Below, in pieces: positions 53,833-62,456 of a stretch of 64,000 bases of DNA. The DNA comes from Bacillota bacterium (GTDB taxonomy: Bacteria > Bacillota > Clostridia > Lachnospirales > Lachnospiraceae): NCBI GenBank assembly GCA_023408815.1, contig JAEYJO010000014.1:1-64000 (forward strand). The letters are read 5' to 3'. Position 1 is the stretch's first letter; the number at the start of each line of letters is the position of its first letter. A program made the position numbers and the translations under genes. The notes below the pieces were generated by a model. That model saw only the letters and a program-made list of their open reading frames with translations. It searched no databases and was not told where the DNA came from.

Positions 53833-54849
53833 ATGAAGCAGGTATCAATAAAGGAAAATGAGGCCGGACAACGTCTTGATAAATATTTGCATAAATATTT
53901 AAAGGAAGCGCAAGGAAGCTTTATTTATAAAATGCTGCGTAAGAAAAATATTATATTGAACGGCAAAAAGGCATCCGGAGGCGAAAAGCTGGAAATTGGT
54001 GACGAAATCCGTTTCTTCCTCTCGGAGGAAACCTTAGATAAGATGTCAGGAATTCCTTCGCTGATTTCAAAAGAGCTCTCCGATAGTGAAGTAGCAGAAT
54101 ACGAAGAGGCATACGATAAATATAAGGAGCTTGAAATTATTTATGAAAATCACCATGTGCTGATTGTAAATAAGCCGGAGGGAATACTGACCCAGAAGGC
54201 CGAGGCGGTCGATTTATCCTTAAACGAATGGTTCATCGGATATATGCTTCATCACGGAGAAATCAAGAGGGAGGAGCTTCGTACCTTTAAACCCTCAGTA
54301 TGCAATCGTTTGGATCGCAATACCAGCGGTATGGTAATCTGCGGGAAGACGCTTCGCGGAAGCCAGAAGATGAGTGAGCTTTTAAAAAACAGGGACCTGC
54401 ATAAATTTTACAGACTTTACGTAAAGGGAAAAGTAAAGGAAGCTTCTCTTATCGAAGGCTATTTGGTCAAAGATGAGAAGAGAAATACGGTAAGAATAAG
54501 TCCCAGTCCCGTTCAGGATAAATCTTCTTATATTAAAACGAAATTTGAACCCCTTAAGGTTTTTGAGGACAAGACCTTGTTAGAGGTAGAACTGATTACA
54601 GGAAAAACTCATCAGATCAGGGCTCATCTAGCCAGTGTCGGACATCCGCTTCTGGGGGATTATAAATATGGAGACAAGAGCTTCAACGACAGTTACAAGA
54701 AAAAATATAAGATTAAGAGCCAGCTTCTCCACGCATACCGTCTGGAATTCCCTGAGCTCGACGGAGAATTCAGCGAATTCAGCAAAAGGATATTTATAGC
54801 GAGAACACCCCGGATATTTTATACCTTGGAGGAGAATGGGCAGAAATAA
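53833..54849 (+). CDS. RluA-family 23S rRNA pseudouridine synthase
   Basis: 338 residues. S4 domain at the N-terminus (EAGQRLDKYLHKYLKEAQGS), catalytic motif RLDRNTSGMVICGKT, later GKTHQIRAHLASVGHPLLGD. RluC/RluD-like by architecture; exact site not assignable. GGAG precedes the ATG. Confidence 0.93.
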   Translation: MKQVSIKENEAGQRLDKYLHKYLKEAQGSFIYKMLRKKNIILNGKKASGGEKLEIGDEIRFFLSEETLDKMSGIPSLISKELSDSEVAEYEEAYDKYKELEIIYENHHVLIVNKPEGILTQKAEAVDLSLNEWFIGYMLHHGEIKREELRTFKPSVCNRLDRNTSGMVICGKTLRGSQKMSELLKNRDLHKFYRLYVKGKVKEASLIEGYLVKDEKRNTVRISPSPVQDKSSYIKTKFEPLKVFEDKTLLEVELITGKTHQIRAHLASVGHPLLGDYKYGDKSFNDSYKKKYKIKSQLLHAYRLEFPELDGEFSEFSKRIFIARTPRIFYTLEENGQK

Positions 54850-54880
54850 TAGATATGATGACTTTGGAGCATGAGTAGAG

Positions 54881-55414
54881 ATGGGAACATGGAATTCGAG
54901 AGGCTTAAGAGGTTCTACTTTGGAGGACCTGATTAACTTAACAAATGAAAGATACTTGGAAAGCGGGCTGGCGCTGATTCAGAAAGTTCCAACCCCTATA
55001 ACTCCTATAGCTATCGATAAGGAAAGCCGGCATATTACGCTTGCTTATTTCGAGCAGAAGAGTACGGTGGACTATATCGGAGCGGTGCAGGGCATTCCTG
55101 TATGCTTCGATGCAAAGGAATGTGCGGCGGATACCTTCGCGCTTCAGAACATACATGAACATCAGGTGGAGTTTATGAAGCAGTTCGAGAAGCAGGGAGG
55201 CATCGCTTTTTTTATCATTTATTATACACATAAGGATCTTTTCTATTACCTTCCCTATGAAATGCTGAGCTTTTTCTGGGAAAGGGCGGTTTGTGGCGGA
55301 AGAAAGAGCTTTCGCTTCGAGGAACTCAACCCCGAATATATACTTCCGAAAAAGAACGGCATCTTCGTACCTTATCTGGATATGCTTCAGAAGGATTTGG
55401 AGGATAGGGAGTAG
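54881..55414 (+). CDS. recU: Holliday junction resolvase RecU
   Basis: 177 residues. Starts with WNSRGLRGSTLEDLIN and has the nuclease core TVDYIGAVQGIPVCFDAKE (Asp, then E-x-K type residues) and QVEFMKQFEKQGGIAFFII. RecU cleaves four-way junctions in Firmicutes, working with RuvAB, which are also in the window 40 kb away. Confidence 0.92.
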   Translation: MGTWNSRGLRGSTLEDLINLTNERYLESGLALIQKVPTPITPIAIDKESRHITLAYFEQKSTVDYIGAVQGIPVCFDAKECAADTFALQNIHEHQVEFMKQFEKQGGIAFFIIYYTHKDLFYYLPYEMLSFFWERAVCGGRKSFRFEELNPEYILPKKNGIFVPYLDMLQKDLEDRE

Positions 55415-55429
55415 AGATATATTATTTCA

Positions 55430-55458
55430 TTGACAAGGCAATAGTTTTACGGTATACT
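55430..55458 (+). promoter_or_regulatory. promoter of the his genes
   Basis: TTGACA and TATACT with a 17-base spacer, a near-consensus sigma-A promoter 75 bases before hisZ. No histidine T-box motif is visible in the leader. Confidence 0.8.
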
Positions 55459-55533
55459 ACCAATAGTTTCATGTGCTACCCAATTATCACTTTAATTTGA
55501 TAAAGCAAAGAACTGGAAAGGAAATGCCTGTTT

Positions 55534-56667
55534 ATGGATAAAAAGCTATTACATACTCCAGAAGGAGTCAGAGATATATACGGAGAAGAATATGCGAAAA
55601 AGCTGATGGTGGAAACACGGATTCTGGATAAGATAAGAAGTTACGGCTACGAAGATATCCAGACGCCTACCTTTGAATTTTTCGATGTGTTCTCCAAGGA
55701 AGTTGGTACCACGCCTTCCAGAGAACTATATAAATTTTTTGATAAAGAAGGTGAGACTCTCGTTCTGCGCCCGGATTTTACCCCATCCATGGCCCGTTGT
55801 GCTGCGAAGTATTTCATGGATGAGAACGTGCCCATTCGTTTTTGCTATGTAGGTAATACCTTTACAAATACAAACAGCCTGCAAGGCAAACTGAAAGAGG
55901 TAACCCAGATGGGGGCGGAACTTATCGGAGACGCCTCAGTGGAAGCAGATGCAGAGCTGGCCGCCTTAATAATAGAGGCACTTTTGGATACGGGAATCCG
56001 CGATTTCCAACTAAGCATCGGAAATGTAGAATACTTCAAAGGAATCTGCATGGAAGCCGGATTGGATGAAGAGACGGAGCTTGCGCTTAGGGAATACATC
56101 TCCGGGAAAAATCACTTTGGTGCGGAGGAGCTTTTGATAGACCGTAATATTAAACCGGAATTTCGCGAAGTCCTTTTAAAGGTCACGGATTTGTTCGGTT
56201 CAATGGATGCGCTGGCGCAAGCGAAATCTTTTGTACATAACAGTTGCTCTCTTTCAGCCATTGAACGCCTTGAGCGGTTGTATGAAGCCCTTTGCTTATA
56301 TGGCGTGGAGAAATATGTCTCCTTCGATCTCGGCATGCTCAGCAGATATAATTATTATACAGGAGTAATCTTCAAGGCATATACCTACGGAGTAGGGGAC
56401 GCCATCGTGACAGGCGGGAGATACGATACCCTCCTTGGACGCTTCGGAAAAGAAGCGCCGGCTATCGGCTTTATGATCGTTATCGATGATTTGATGTCCG
56501 CCTTAAGCAGACAGAATATACGCGTCCATACGCCTCAAAGGGCCGAACTCATAGAATATACATCTGAAGACTACAAGGAAGCGCTGACAGCGGCCGGAAA
56601 GCTTCGAAAGGAAGGGAAAAAGGTAGTCCTTTGTCCTCAAAAAACGAAAGAGGAGGTTGTGCTATGA
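55534..56667 (+). CDS. hisZ: ATP phosphoribosyltransferase regulatory subunit HisZ
   Basis: 377 residues, histidyl-tRNA-synthetase-like but without anticodon domain. Class II motifs: TPEGVRDIYGEEY, VLRPDFTPSMARCAAKYF and the late GGRYDTLLGRFGKEAPAIGF. It activates the short HisG, encoded just downstream. Its stop overlaps the start of an 18-codon mini-ORF. Confidence 0.94.
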   Translation: MDKKLLHTPEGVRDIYGEEYAKKLMVETRILDKIRSYGYEDIQTPTFEFFDVFSKEVGTTPSRELYKFFDKEGETLVLRPDFTPSMARCAAKYFMDENVPIRFCYVGNTFTNTNSLQGKLKEVTQMGAELIGDASVEADAELAALIIEALLDTGIRDFQLSIGNVEYFKGICMEAGLDEETELALREYISGKNHFGAEELLIDRNIKPEFREVLLKVTDLFGSMDALAQAKSFVHNSCSLSAIERLERLYEALCLYGVEKYVSFDLGMLSRYNYYTGVIFKAYTYGVGDAIVTGGRYDTLLGRFGKEAPAIGFMIVIDDLMSALSRQNIRVHTPQRAELIEYTSEDYKEALTAAGKLRKEGKKVVLCPQKTKEEVVL

Positions 56668-56720
56668 GTAGAGCGGATAGATATTTGACCTTCGCAAAAG
56701 CGAAGGAGGTGATGATATGA
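56664..56720 (+). CDS. 18-residue mini-ORF copying the HisG N-terminus
   Basis: Reads MSRADRYLTFAKAKEVMI and stops at TGA overlapping the hisG ATG. HisG itself starts MSKEDRYLTFALGKG, so residues 1-11 match at 9 positions, and the DNA around GATATTTGACCTTCGC is repeated. It has its own GAGGAGG site and overlaps both neighbours by ATGA. A 7-bp hairpin (56689-56695 with 56700-56706) covers the 5' part of the hisG site AAGGAGG. Translating the mini-ORF would open it, a coupling role that is inferred. Confidence 0.55.
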   Translation: MSRADRYLTFAKAKEVMI

Positions 56721-57373
56721 GTAAAGAAGACAGATATTTGACCTTCGCTTTGGGGAAGGGCAGACTTGCGAATAAAACGTTAGAGCTGCTTGAAGAAATC
56801 GGAATTACCTGCGAGGAGATGAAGGACAAGAACTCGAGAAAGCTTGTTTTCGTCAATGAGGAGCTAAAGCTTCGCTTTTTTCTCTCCAAAGGACCGGATG
56901 TGCCCACTTATGTGGAATACGGCGCGGCAGACATCGGTGTCGTTGGAAAAGATACCATCATGGAGGAAAACAGACGGGTTTACGAGGTGCTGGATCTGGG
57001 CTTTGGAAAGTGCCGGATGTGCGTGTGCGGGCCGGCCGGTGCAAAAGAGCTTCTTCAACATCACGAGAGAATCCGCGTAGCCAGTAAGTATCCGAATATT
57101 GCCAAAGATTATTTCTATAATAAAAAGCATCAGACCGTGGATATCATCAAGCTGAACGGTTCCGTGGAATTAGGTCCTATAGTGAAGCTGTCGGATGTCA
57201 TCGTGGACATCGTAGAGACCGGATCCACGCTAGATGAGAACGGGCTTCAGGTTCTTGAAGAAATATGTCCGCTTTCCGCCAGAATGATTGTCAATCAGGT
57301 GAGCATGCAGATGGAGACAGAGCGGATCAAGAAGTTAATAAACGATTTGAAGGCGCACATTTTAGCAGTTTAA
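56717..57373 (+). CDS. hisG: ATP phosphoribosyltransferase, short catalytic subunit
   Basis: 218 residues, the HisZ-dependent short form without the C-terminal allosteric domain. Motifs: FALGKGRLANKTLELLEEIG, YGAADIGVVGKDTIMEE, and the PRPP loop IVDIVETGSTLDENGL. First step of histidine synthesis, joining ATP and PRPP. Confidence 0.96.
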   Translation: MSKEDRYLTFALGKGRLANKTLELLEEIGITCEEMKDKNSRKLVFVNEELKLRFFLSKGPDVPTYVEYGAADIGVVGKDTIMEENRRVYEVLDLGFGKCRMCVCGPAGAKELLQHHERIRVASKYPNIAKDYFYNKKHQTVDIIKLNGSVELGPIVKLSDVIVDIVETGSTLDENGLQVLEEICPLSARMIVNQVSMQMETERIKKLINDLKAHILAV

Positions 57374-57423
57374 AGCTGCTTCTGAGCGTTTATACGGTGA
57401 ATCGAAAGGATGTGGTCATAGAT

Positions 57424-58716
57424 ATGAAAATTTTAAAGTTAACCTCTGAATCAAAAACAGATTTATTGAATACATTGTTAAAGCGCAGCCCCAATAATTA
57501 CGGTCAGTTCGAATCGGCAGTCTCCGACATTGTCTCAAGCGTTCGGGAAAGAGGAGATAAAGCAATATTCGAATACACGAAGCGCTTTGATAAATGTGAA
57601 ATCGACGCATCGAATATAAGAGTAACGAAAGAGGAGATTATTGAAGCCTATCAGAAAGTGGATGAAAAGCTGGTGGCGGTAATGAAAAGGGCAGCGGACA
57701 ACATTCGTGTTTTTCATGAGAAGCAGCTTCACAACAGTTGGATCGACATGAAGGATGATGGAACAATGCTCGGGCAGAAAATAACTCCCATCGAACTTTC
57801 CGGGGTGTATGTGCCCGGCGGCAAGGCCGCTTATCCTTCCAGTGTCCTGATGAACGTCCTTCCGGCCAAGGTGGCGGGCGTTAAGAGAATCATCATGACA
57901 ACGCCTCCGGATGCGGAAGGTAAGGTATATGCCGGGACTTTGGTTGCGGCAGATATTGCAGGCGTAGATGAAGTTTATAAAGCAGGGGGAGCACAGGCGA
58001 TTGCGGCCATGGCCTTTGGCACCGACAGCATTCCTAAGGTGGATAAGATTACCGGCCCCGGCAATATTTATGTGGCCCTCGCCAAAAAAGCCTGCTTTGG
58101 CTATGTAAGCATAGACTCTATTGCAGGCCCCAGCGAAATTCTCGTTATTGCGGACGAGACAGCGAACCCGCTTTATGTGGCCTCCGATTTATTGTCCCAG
58201 GCGGAGCACGATGAGATGGCAAGCGCCATACTTATTACCACGAGCGAAGCTCTGGCAAAGGAAGTGTCCGCACAGGCGGACCGGTTGGCGGAAGAATTAT
58301 CCAGAACGGAAATCATCAAAAAATCTTTGGATAATTACGGCTATATTCTCCTTGCGGATACCATGGAGGATGCCATCGACGCAGCAAACGAAATCGCTTC
58401 GGAACATTTGGAAATTTTAACGGCGAACCCCTACGAGATTATGACTAAGATAAACAATGCAGGAGCAATTTTCCTTGGAGAATATTCTTCCGAGCCTTTG
58501 GGAGATTATTTTGCGGGACCAAACCATATATTGCCTACAAGCGGTACTGCGAAGTTTTTCTCACCTCTTGGCGTAGACGACTTCACGAAGAAAACCAGTA
58601 TCATCTCTTATTCGAAGGAGGCACTTTCAAAGGTGTATGAGGACATCGAGCTGTTTGCCGAAAGTGAGGGCTTGACGGCTCACGCTAACTCGATTAAAGT
58701 AAGATTTGAACAATAA
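57424..58716 (+). CDS. hisD: histidinol dehydrogenase
   Basis: 430 residues. Catalytic Glu-His pair in ASEHLEI, zinc-site region SQAEHDEMA, and the family pattern GGAQAIAAMAFGT...KITGPGNIYV and DSIAGPSEI. Oxidises histidinol to histidine in the last two steps. The ATG at 57424 matches the family start; GAAAGGATG upstream. Confidence 0.97.
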   Translation: MKILKLTSESKTDLLNTLLKRSPNNYGQFESAVSDIVSSVRERGDKAIFEYTKRFDKCEIDASNIRVTKEEIIEAYQKVDEKLVAVMKRAADNIRVFHEKQLHNSWIDMKDDGTMLGQKITPIELSGVYVPGGKAAYPSSVLMNVLPAKVAGVKRIIMTTPPDAEGKVYAGTLVAADIAGVDEVYKAGGAQAIAAMAFGTDSIPKVDKITGPGNIYVALAKKACFGYVSIDSIAGPSEILVIADETANPLYVASDLLSQAEHDEMASAILITTSEALAKEVSAQADRLAEELSRTEIIKKSLDNYGYILLADTMEDAIDAANEIASEHLEILTANPYEIMTKINNAGAIFLGEYSSEPLGDYFAGPNHILPTSGTAKFFSPLGVDDFTKKTSIISYSKEALSKVYEDIELFAESEGLTAHANSIKVRFEQ

Positions 58717-58744
58717 AAAAAGAAAAGAAACGGAGGCGAATACC

Positions 58745-59332
58745 ATGGCAAGAAGCACGACGGTAGAACGTAAAACGAAGGAAACCGATATTTCAGTTAT
58801 CTTGAATCTCGATGGCACCGGAAAAAGCGAAATCCATACAGGAATCGGTTTTTTTGACCATATGCTTGAGGGTTTTTCGAAGCACGGTTTTTTTGATTTA
58901 AAGGTAACAGTAACGGGAGATTTGGAAGTAGACGGACACCATACGGTAGAAGATGCCGGAATCGTTTTAGGGCAGGCGATAAAGATTGCGCTGGGCGATA
59001 AGGTTGGAATCAAGCGTTATGGCTACTTTGTCCTTCCTATGGACGACGCGCTGGCACTTTGTTCTGTTGACTTATGCGGTCGGCCATACTTCGTCTTCGA
59101 CTGTACGTTCACCGCTGAAATGGTGGGCGGGCTCGCCACGGAGCTGGTAAAGGAGTTTTTTTATGCCGTTTCTTATTCTGCAGGAATGAATCTTCACATA
59201 AAAATGCTATCGGGTGAGAATAATCATCATATGATAGAAGCGATGTTCAAATCCTTCGCCAAGGCCTTGGACGAGGCGGTAATGAAAGACGAAAGAATTA
59301 CGGATGTACTGAGCACCAAGGGCAGTCTGTAG
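58745..59332 (+). CDS. hisB: imidazoleglycerol-phosphate dehydratase
   Basis: 195 residues, the stand-alone dehydratase (no phosphatase domain). The two manganese motifs are GHHTVEDAG and NNHHMIEAMF. GGAGG precedes the ATG at 58745. Confidence 0.97.
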   Translation: MARSTTVERKTKETDISVILNLDGTGKSEIHTGIGFFDHMLEGFSKHGFFDLKVTVTGDLEVDGHHTVEDAGIVLGQAIKIALGDKVGIKRYGYFVLPMDDALALCSVDLCGRPYFVFDCTFTAEMVGGLATELVKEFFYAVSYSAGMNLHIKMLSGENNHHMIEAMFKSFAKALDEAVMKDERITDVLSTKGSL

Positions 59333-59349
59333 CAAAAAGGAGCATATAC

Positions 59350-60645
59350 ATGAGCGACAACTATAAAAAATTAGTTCCCTGCATTTATTTATATAAAGGC
59401 AATGCGGTCAAGAATCTGTCTGATATTACGATTCTTGACACCAATCCGGTGAAGCTTGCCAAGTTCTATGGAGATAACAATGCGGATGAGCTTTTGATTT
59501 TCGATATGTCGAAGGGGGATGCGGAACACGACGAGGCTCTGGATATTATAAAAGAAATATGTCTGAACACGGAGATACCGGTAACCGGAGCGGGCAATAT
59601 CCACCGGATGGAGGATATTAAGAAGCTGCTTTATGCCGGCTGTAAGAAGGCAGCCTTGAATTATTCCAAGCCTGAAAATATTGAGATCACGCAGGAAGTA
59701 TCCTTAAAATTCGGCAAGGAAAAAATTGCCGCATGCTTTATAGATACACAGGAGCTTCTTCGAAACAAAGAAACGATTGAAAGCTATGTGGATGAGCTGA
59801 TTCTTTTGAAGGAAAGCTCCATAAGGGAAAGCGTCCAAAAGTGGGATGGAACGACAAAGATTCTCGTATCCCTGCCTGAGGTTTCCTTGGATAAACTGAT
59901 CGAGATCCTTTCTGTTCCTTCCATATGCGGCATTACCGGCCATGCCATCAACGAAAACGCCAAAGAGCTCCCCGCGATAAAATCCCTCTGTCAGGGTAAT
60001 GGAATTCGCGTGAATGCCTTAGAGGCGGCGTTTCAATGGTCCGATTTCAAGTTGAATTCCGACGGGCATATAACCGTTGTCGTTCAGGATTATAAGACCG
60101 ATCAAATCCTTATGGTGGCCTATATGAATGAAGACGCATATAATGCTACTGTTCACACCGGCAAGATGACCTATTACAGCCGGAGCCGGAACGAATTATG
60201 GGTAAAGGGAGATACCAGCGGCCATTACCAATATGTCAAATCTCTGACGGCTGACTGCGACATGGACACGATTCTCGCAAAGGTTTCTCAGGTCGGAGCG
60301 GCCTGTCATACCGGAAGCCACTCCTGTTTTTTTAACGAGATATTGAAGAAGGAATACGACGAAACAAATCCACTTAAAGTGTTTGAAGCCGTTATGAACG
60401 TCATTGTGGACAGAAAAGTGCACCCGAAGGAAGGTTCTTATACCAATTATCTGTTTGAGAAAGGAATCGACAAGATACTGAAGAAGCTGGGAGAAGAGGC
60501 CACAGAAATTGTCATAGCCTCCAAGAATCCCAATCCCAATGAGATTAAATATGAGATTTCCGATTTTCTCTATCATATGATGGTTCTGATGGCGGAAAAG
60601 GGAGTAACTTGGGAGGAGATTACAGAAGAGCTGGCAAAAAGGTAA
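59350..60645 (+). CDS. hisIE: HisIE with N-terminal HisA/HisF-like domain
   Basis: 431 residues, three parts. About 1-215 resembles the HisA/HisF barrel (KLVPCIYLYKGNAVKN, TGAGNIHRMEDIKKLLYAG), but the first catalytic Asp is Tyr13, so catalysis is doubtful. About 220-330 is HisI, phosphoribosyl-AMP cyclohydrolase, with metal residues D302-C303-D304-M305-D306 and C319, C326. About 340-431 is HisE, phosphoribosyl-ATP pyrophosphatase, with EEATEIVIAS and EISDFLYHM. hisA, hisF, hisH and hisC are not in the window. AAAAAGGAG precedes the ATG. Confidence 0.92.
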   Translation: MSDNYKKLVPCIYLYKGNAVKNLSDITILDTNPVKLAKFYGDNNADELLIFDMSKGDAEHDEALDIIKEICLNTEIPVTGAGNIHRMEDIKKLLYAGCKKAALNYSKPENIEITQEVSLKFGKEKIAACFIDTQELLRNKETIESYVDELILLKESSIRESVQKWDGTTKILVSLPEVSLDKLIEILSVPSICGITGHAINENAKELPAIKSLCQGNGIRVNALEAAFQWSDFKLNSDGHITVVVQDYKTDQILMVAYMNEDAYNATVHTGKMTYYSRSRNELWVKGDTSGHYQYVKSLTADCDMDTILAKVSQVGAACHTGSHSCFFNEILKKEYDETNPLKVFEAVMNVIVDRKVHPKEGSYTNYLFEKGIDKILKKLGEEATEIVIASKNPNPNEIKYEISDFLYHMMVLMAEKGVTWEEITEELAKR

Positions 60646-60686
60646 TTTGAAAATAGTTAAAATTTATGATATTATAATATAATCTA

Positions 60687-60727
60687 AAATCTCCGGACTG
60701 ATATGAGCATATCGGTCCGGAGATTTT
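60687..60727. terminator. terminator of the his genes
   Basis: A 21-pair stem (one G-T pair), arms starting at 60687 and ending at 60726, loop GAGC, followed by TTTTTT. A second 11-bp stem (60731-60741 with 60763-60773) lies between it and the convergent permease gene and may serve that gene. Confidence 0.9.
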
Positions 60728-60800
60728 TTATTCAACAACGAACATGCCACTCTGAGAATTGCTCGTTGTTGAAATTTTATTTTATCTTTATTACAAACTA

Positions 60801-62219
60801 TTATATAATTGCGAGTATTACAAAGTTCAAAACGAACAGAGCCGTGCTCACCCAAAGAATCGGATGAATGCTTTTAGCCTCGCCGCGCAGACATTTTACG
60901 ATACAATAGAAGATGAAGCCTGTTGCAATACCGTAGGAAATGCTGTAGCACAAAGCCATGAAGATGCCGGCGAAAAACGCAGGAACCGCTTCGGCCAGAT
61001 CATCCCATTTGATGCTTGCAAAAGAAGAAAGCATCATAACACCAACCATAATGAGGGCAGGTGCAGTAGCTTGAGTAGGAACGATGCCGACAACAGGAGC
61101 TAAGAAAATACTGAGCAAGAACATGATTGCCGTTACGAGAGAGGTTAGACCGGTACGTCCTCCCGCACCGATGCCCGCTGCACTTTCCACATAGGTGGTA
61201 GTGTTGGAGGTACCGAAAACAGCGCCGATGGAAGTAGCGATGGAGTCCGCGAACAGTGCACGGTCCATTTTGGATTTAAAGCCGCTGGAGCTATCCATTT
61301 CCGCCTGATCCTTCTCGCTGAATATACCTGTACGACGTCCCGTGCCGATGAATGTTCCTATCGTATCAAAGGTATCAGAAAGGCTGAATGCGAAAATCGT
61401 CATGAGAACTAACGGAAGCTTCGTGATATCCGAAAAAAGAGATAACATTCCTTCTGCGCCGAAAGCCGCACCAATGGTTGTCCCAAGCTCCGAGAAGGAA
61501 GTCCCGAGGTTGGATGCGATGCCGACCTGACTTAAATCTACGATTCCCATAAACACACCGATTATCGTGGAAAGAATGATACTTACAAAAATAGCTCCCG
61601 GAACCTTCTTGATAACGAGTACTACCATCAAAATAAGTGAAATCAAGGAAAGGAGTATTGGAAGAGTATTGAAGGTTGCCAAAGCAGGAACGATGCTGGA
61701 GTCTGCAATGACCGTTCCACCATCTAAAACGACATTTTTACCGGGATCGGAGGTAAAGCTCAGCAAGCCGGCATTTTTAATTCCTATGTAAGCGATAAAA
61801 ATACCGATACCTCCGCCGATAGCGTGCTGAAGGCTTACAGGAATTGCTTTAATGATAGATTTACGGATCTTGGTAACCGTAATGATAACGTTAATGATAC
61901 CGCAGATAAATACCATGGCGAGAGCTTGCTGCCATGTAAAGCCCAGACCGAAGCATACGGTATAGGTAAAGAATGCGTTAAGCCCCATTCCCGGTGCCTG
62001 CGCATAAGGAACGTTGGCGAAAAGCGCCATAACGAGAGTACCTGCAGCGGAAGCGAAGATGGTTGCGAGAAATACCGCGCCATAAGGAATGCCAGTTTGT
62101 GAAAGCATTGCCGGGTTGACGAACAGAATATACGCCATTGCAAAAAATGTAGTAAGTCCGGCCACAACTTCCGTAAGTACGTTGGTGTTGTTCTGTTTCA
62201 GTTTGAATAGTTTCTCCAT
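60801..62219 (-). CDS. NCS2-family purine permease (AzgA/PbuG type)
   Basis: 472 residues, about 12-14 membrane segments. AzgA-group motifs: EVVAGLTTFFAMAYILFVNP, NVPYAQAPGMGLNAFF, and DTFDTIGTFIGTGRRTG with SNTTTYVESAAGIGAGGRTGL. Expected to import adenine, guanine or hypoxanthine with protons. AAGGAG precedes the ATG. No purine riboswitch is seen in the 230 bases upstream. Confidence 0.92.
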   Translation of the reverse strand: MEKLFKLKQNNTNVLTEVVAGLTTFFAMAYILFVNPAMLSQTGIPYGAVFLATIFASAAGTLVMALFANVPYAQAPGMGLNAFFTYTVCFGLGFTWQQALAMVFICGIINVIITVTKIRKSIIKAIPVSLQHAIGGGIGIFIAYIGIKNAGLLSFTSDPGKNVVLDGGTVIADSSIVPALATFNTLPILLSLISLILMVVLVIKKVPGAIFVSIILSTIIGVFMGIVDLSQVGIASNLGTSFSELGTTIGAAFGAEGMLSLFSDITKLPLVLMTIFAFSLSDTFDTIGTFIGTGRRTGIFSEKDQAEMDSSSGFKSKMDRALFADSIATSIGAVFGTSNTTTYVESAAGIGAGGRTGLTSLVTAIMFLLSIFLAPVVGIVPTQATAPALIMVGVMMLSSFASIKWDDLAEAVPAFFAGIFMALCYSISYGIATGFIFYCIVKCLRGEAKSIHPILWVSTALFVLNFVILAII

Positions 62220-62382
62220 TGTTATTCTCCTTGCTTAAATTGTGTGTTTTCTTTGCAACAATATTCCAGCCTTTGGCATAGTTTATTGTTTAACAGAATA
62301 TATCGTATACGAATGCGAAAAGAAATGCAATCTTTTTGTTGCGTTTTTTTTAAGATTTTTAATATATTTTTAAGATTTCAGA

Positions 62383-62420
62383 TAAAAAAAGCAAAAAACC
62401 CGTTTTGCGAGTTTTTTGCT
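62383..62420 (-). terminator. terminator of the chemoreceptor gene
   Basis: On the minus strand a 10-bp stem (62420-62411 with 62399-62390) is followed by seven T. Confidence 0.85.
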
Positions 62421-62456
62421 CCTTTGCATTTTAATCTTCTTATAAATAAAATTTTC

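Noticed and set aside
62220..62456. Possible purine riboswitch upstream of the permease gene
   Set aside because: The conserved purine-aptamer loops were looked for on the minus strand and not found; the sequence is AT-rich with only a terminator for the preceding gene.
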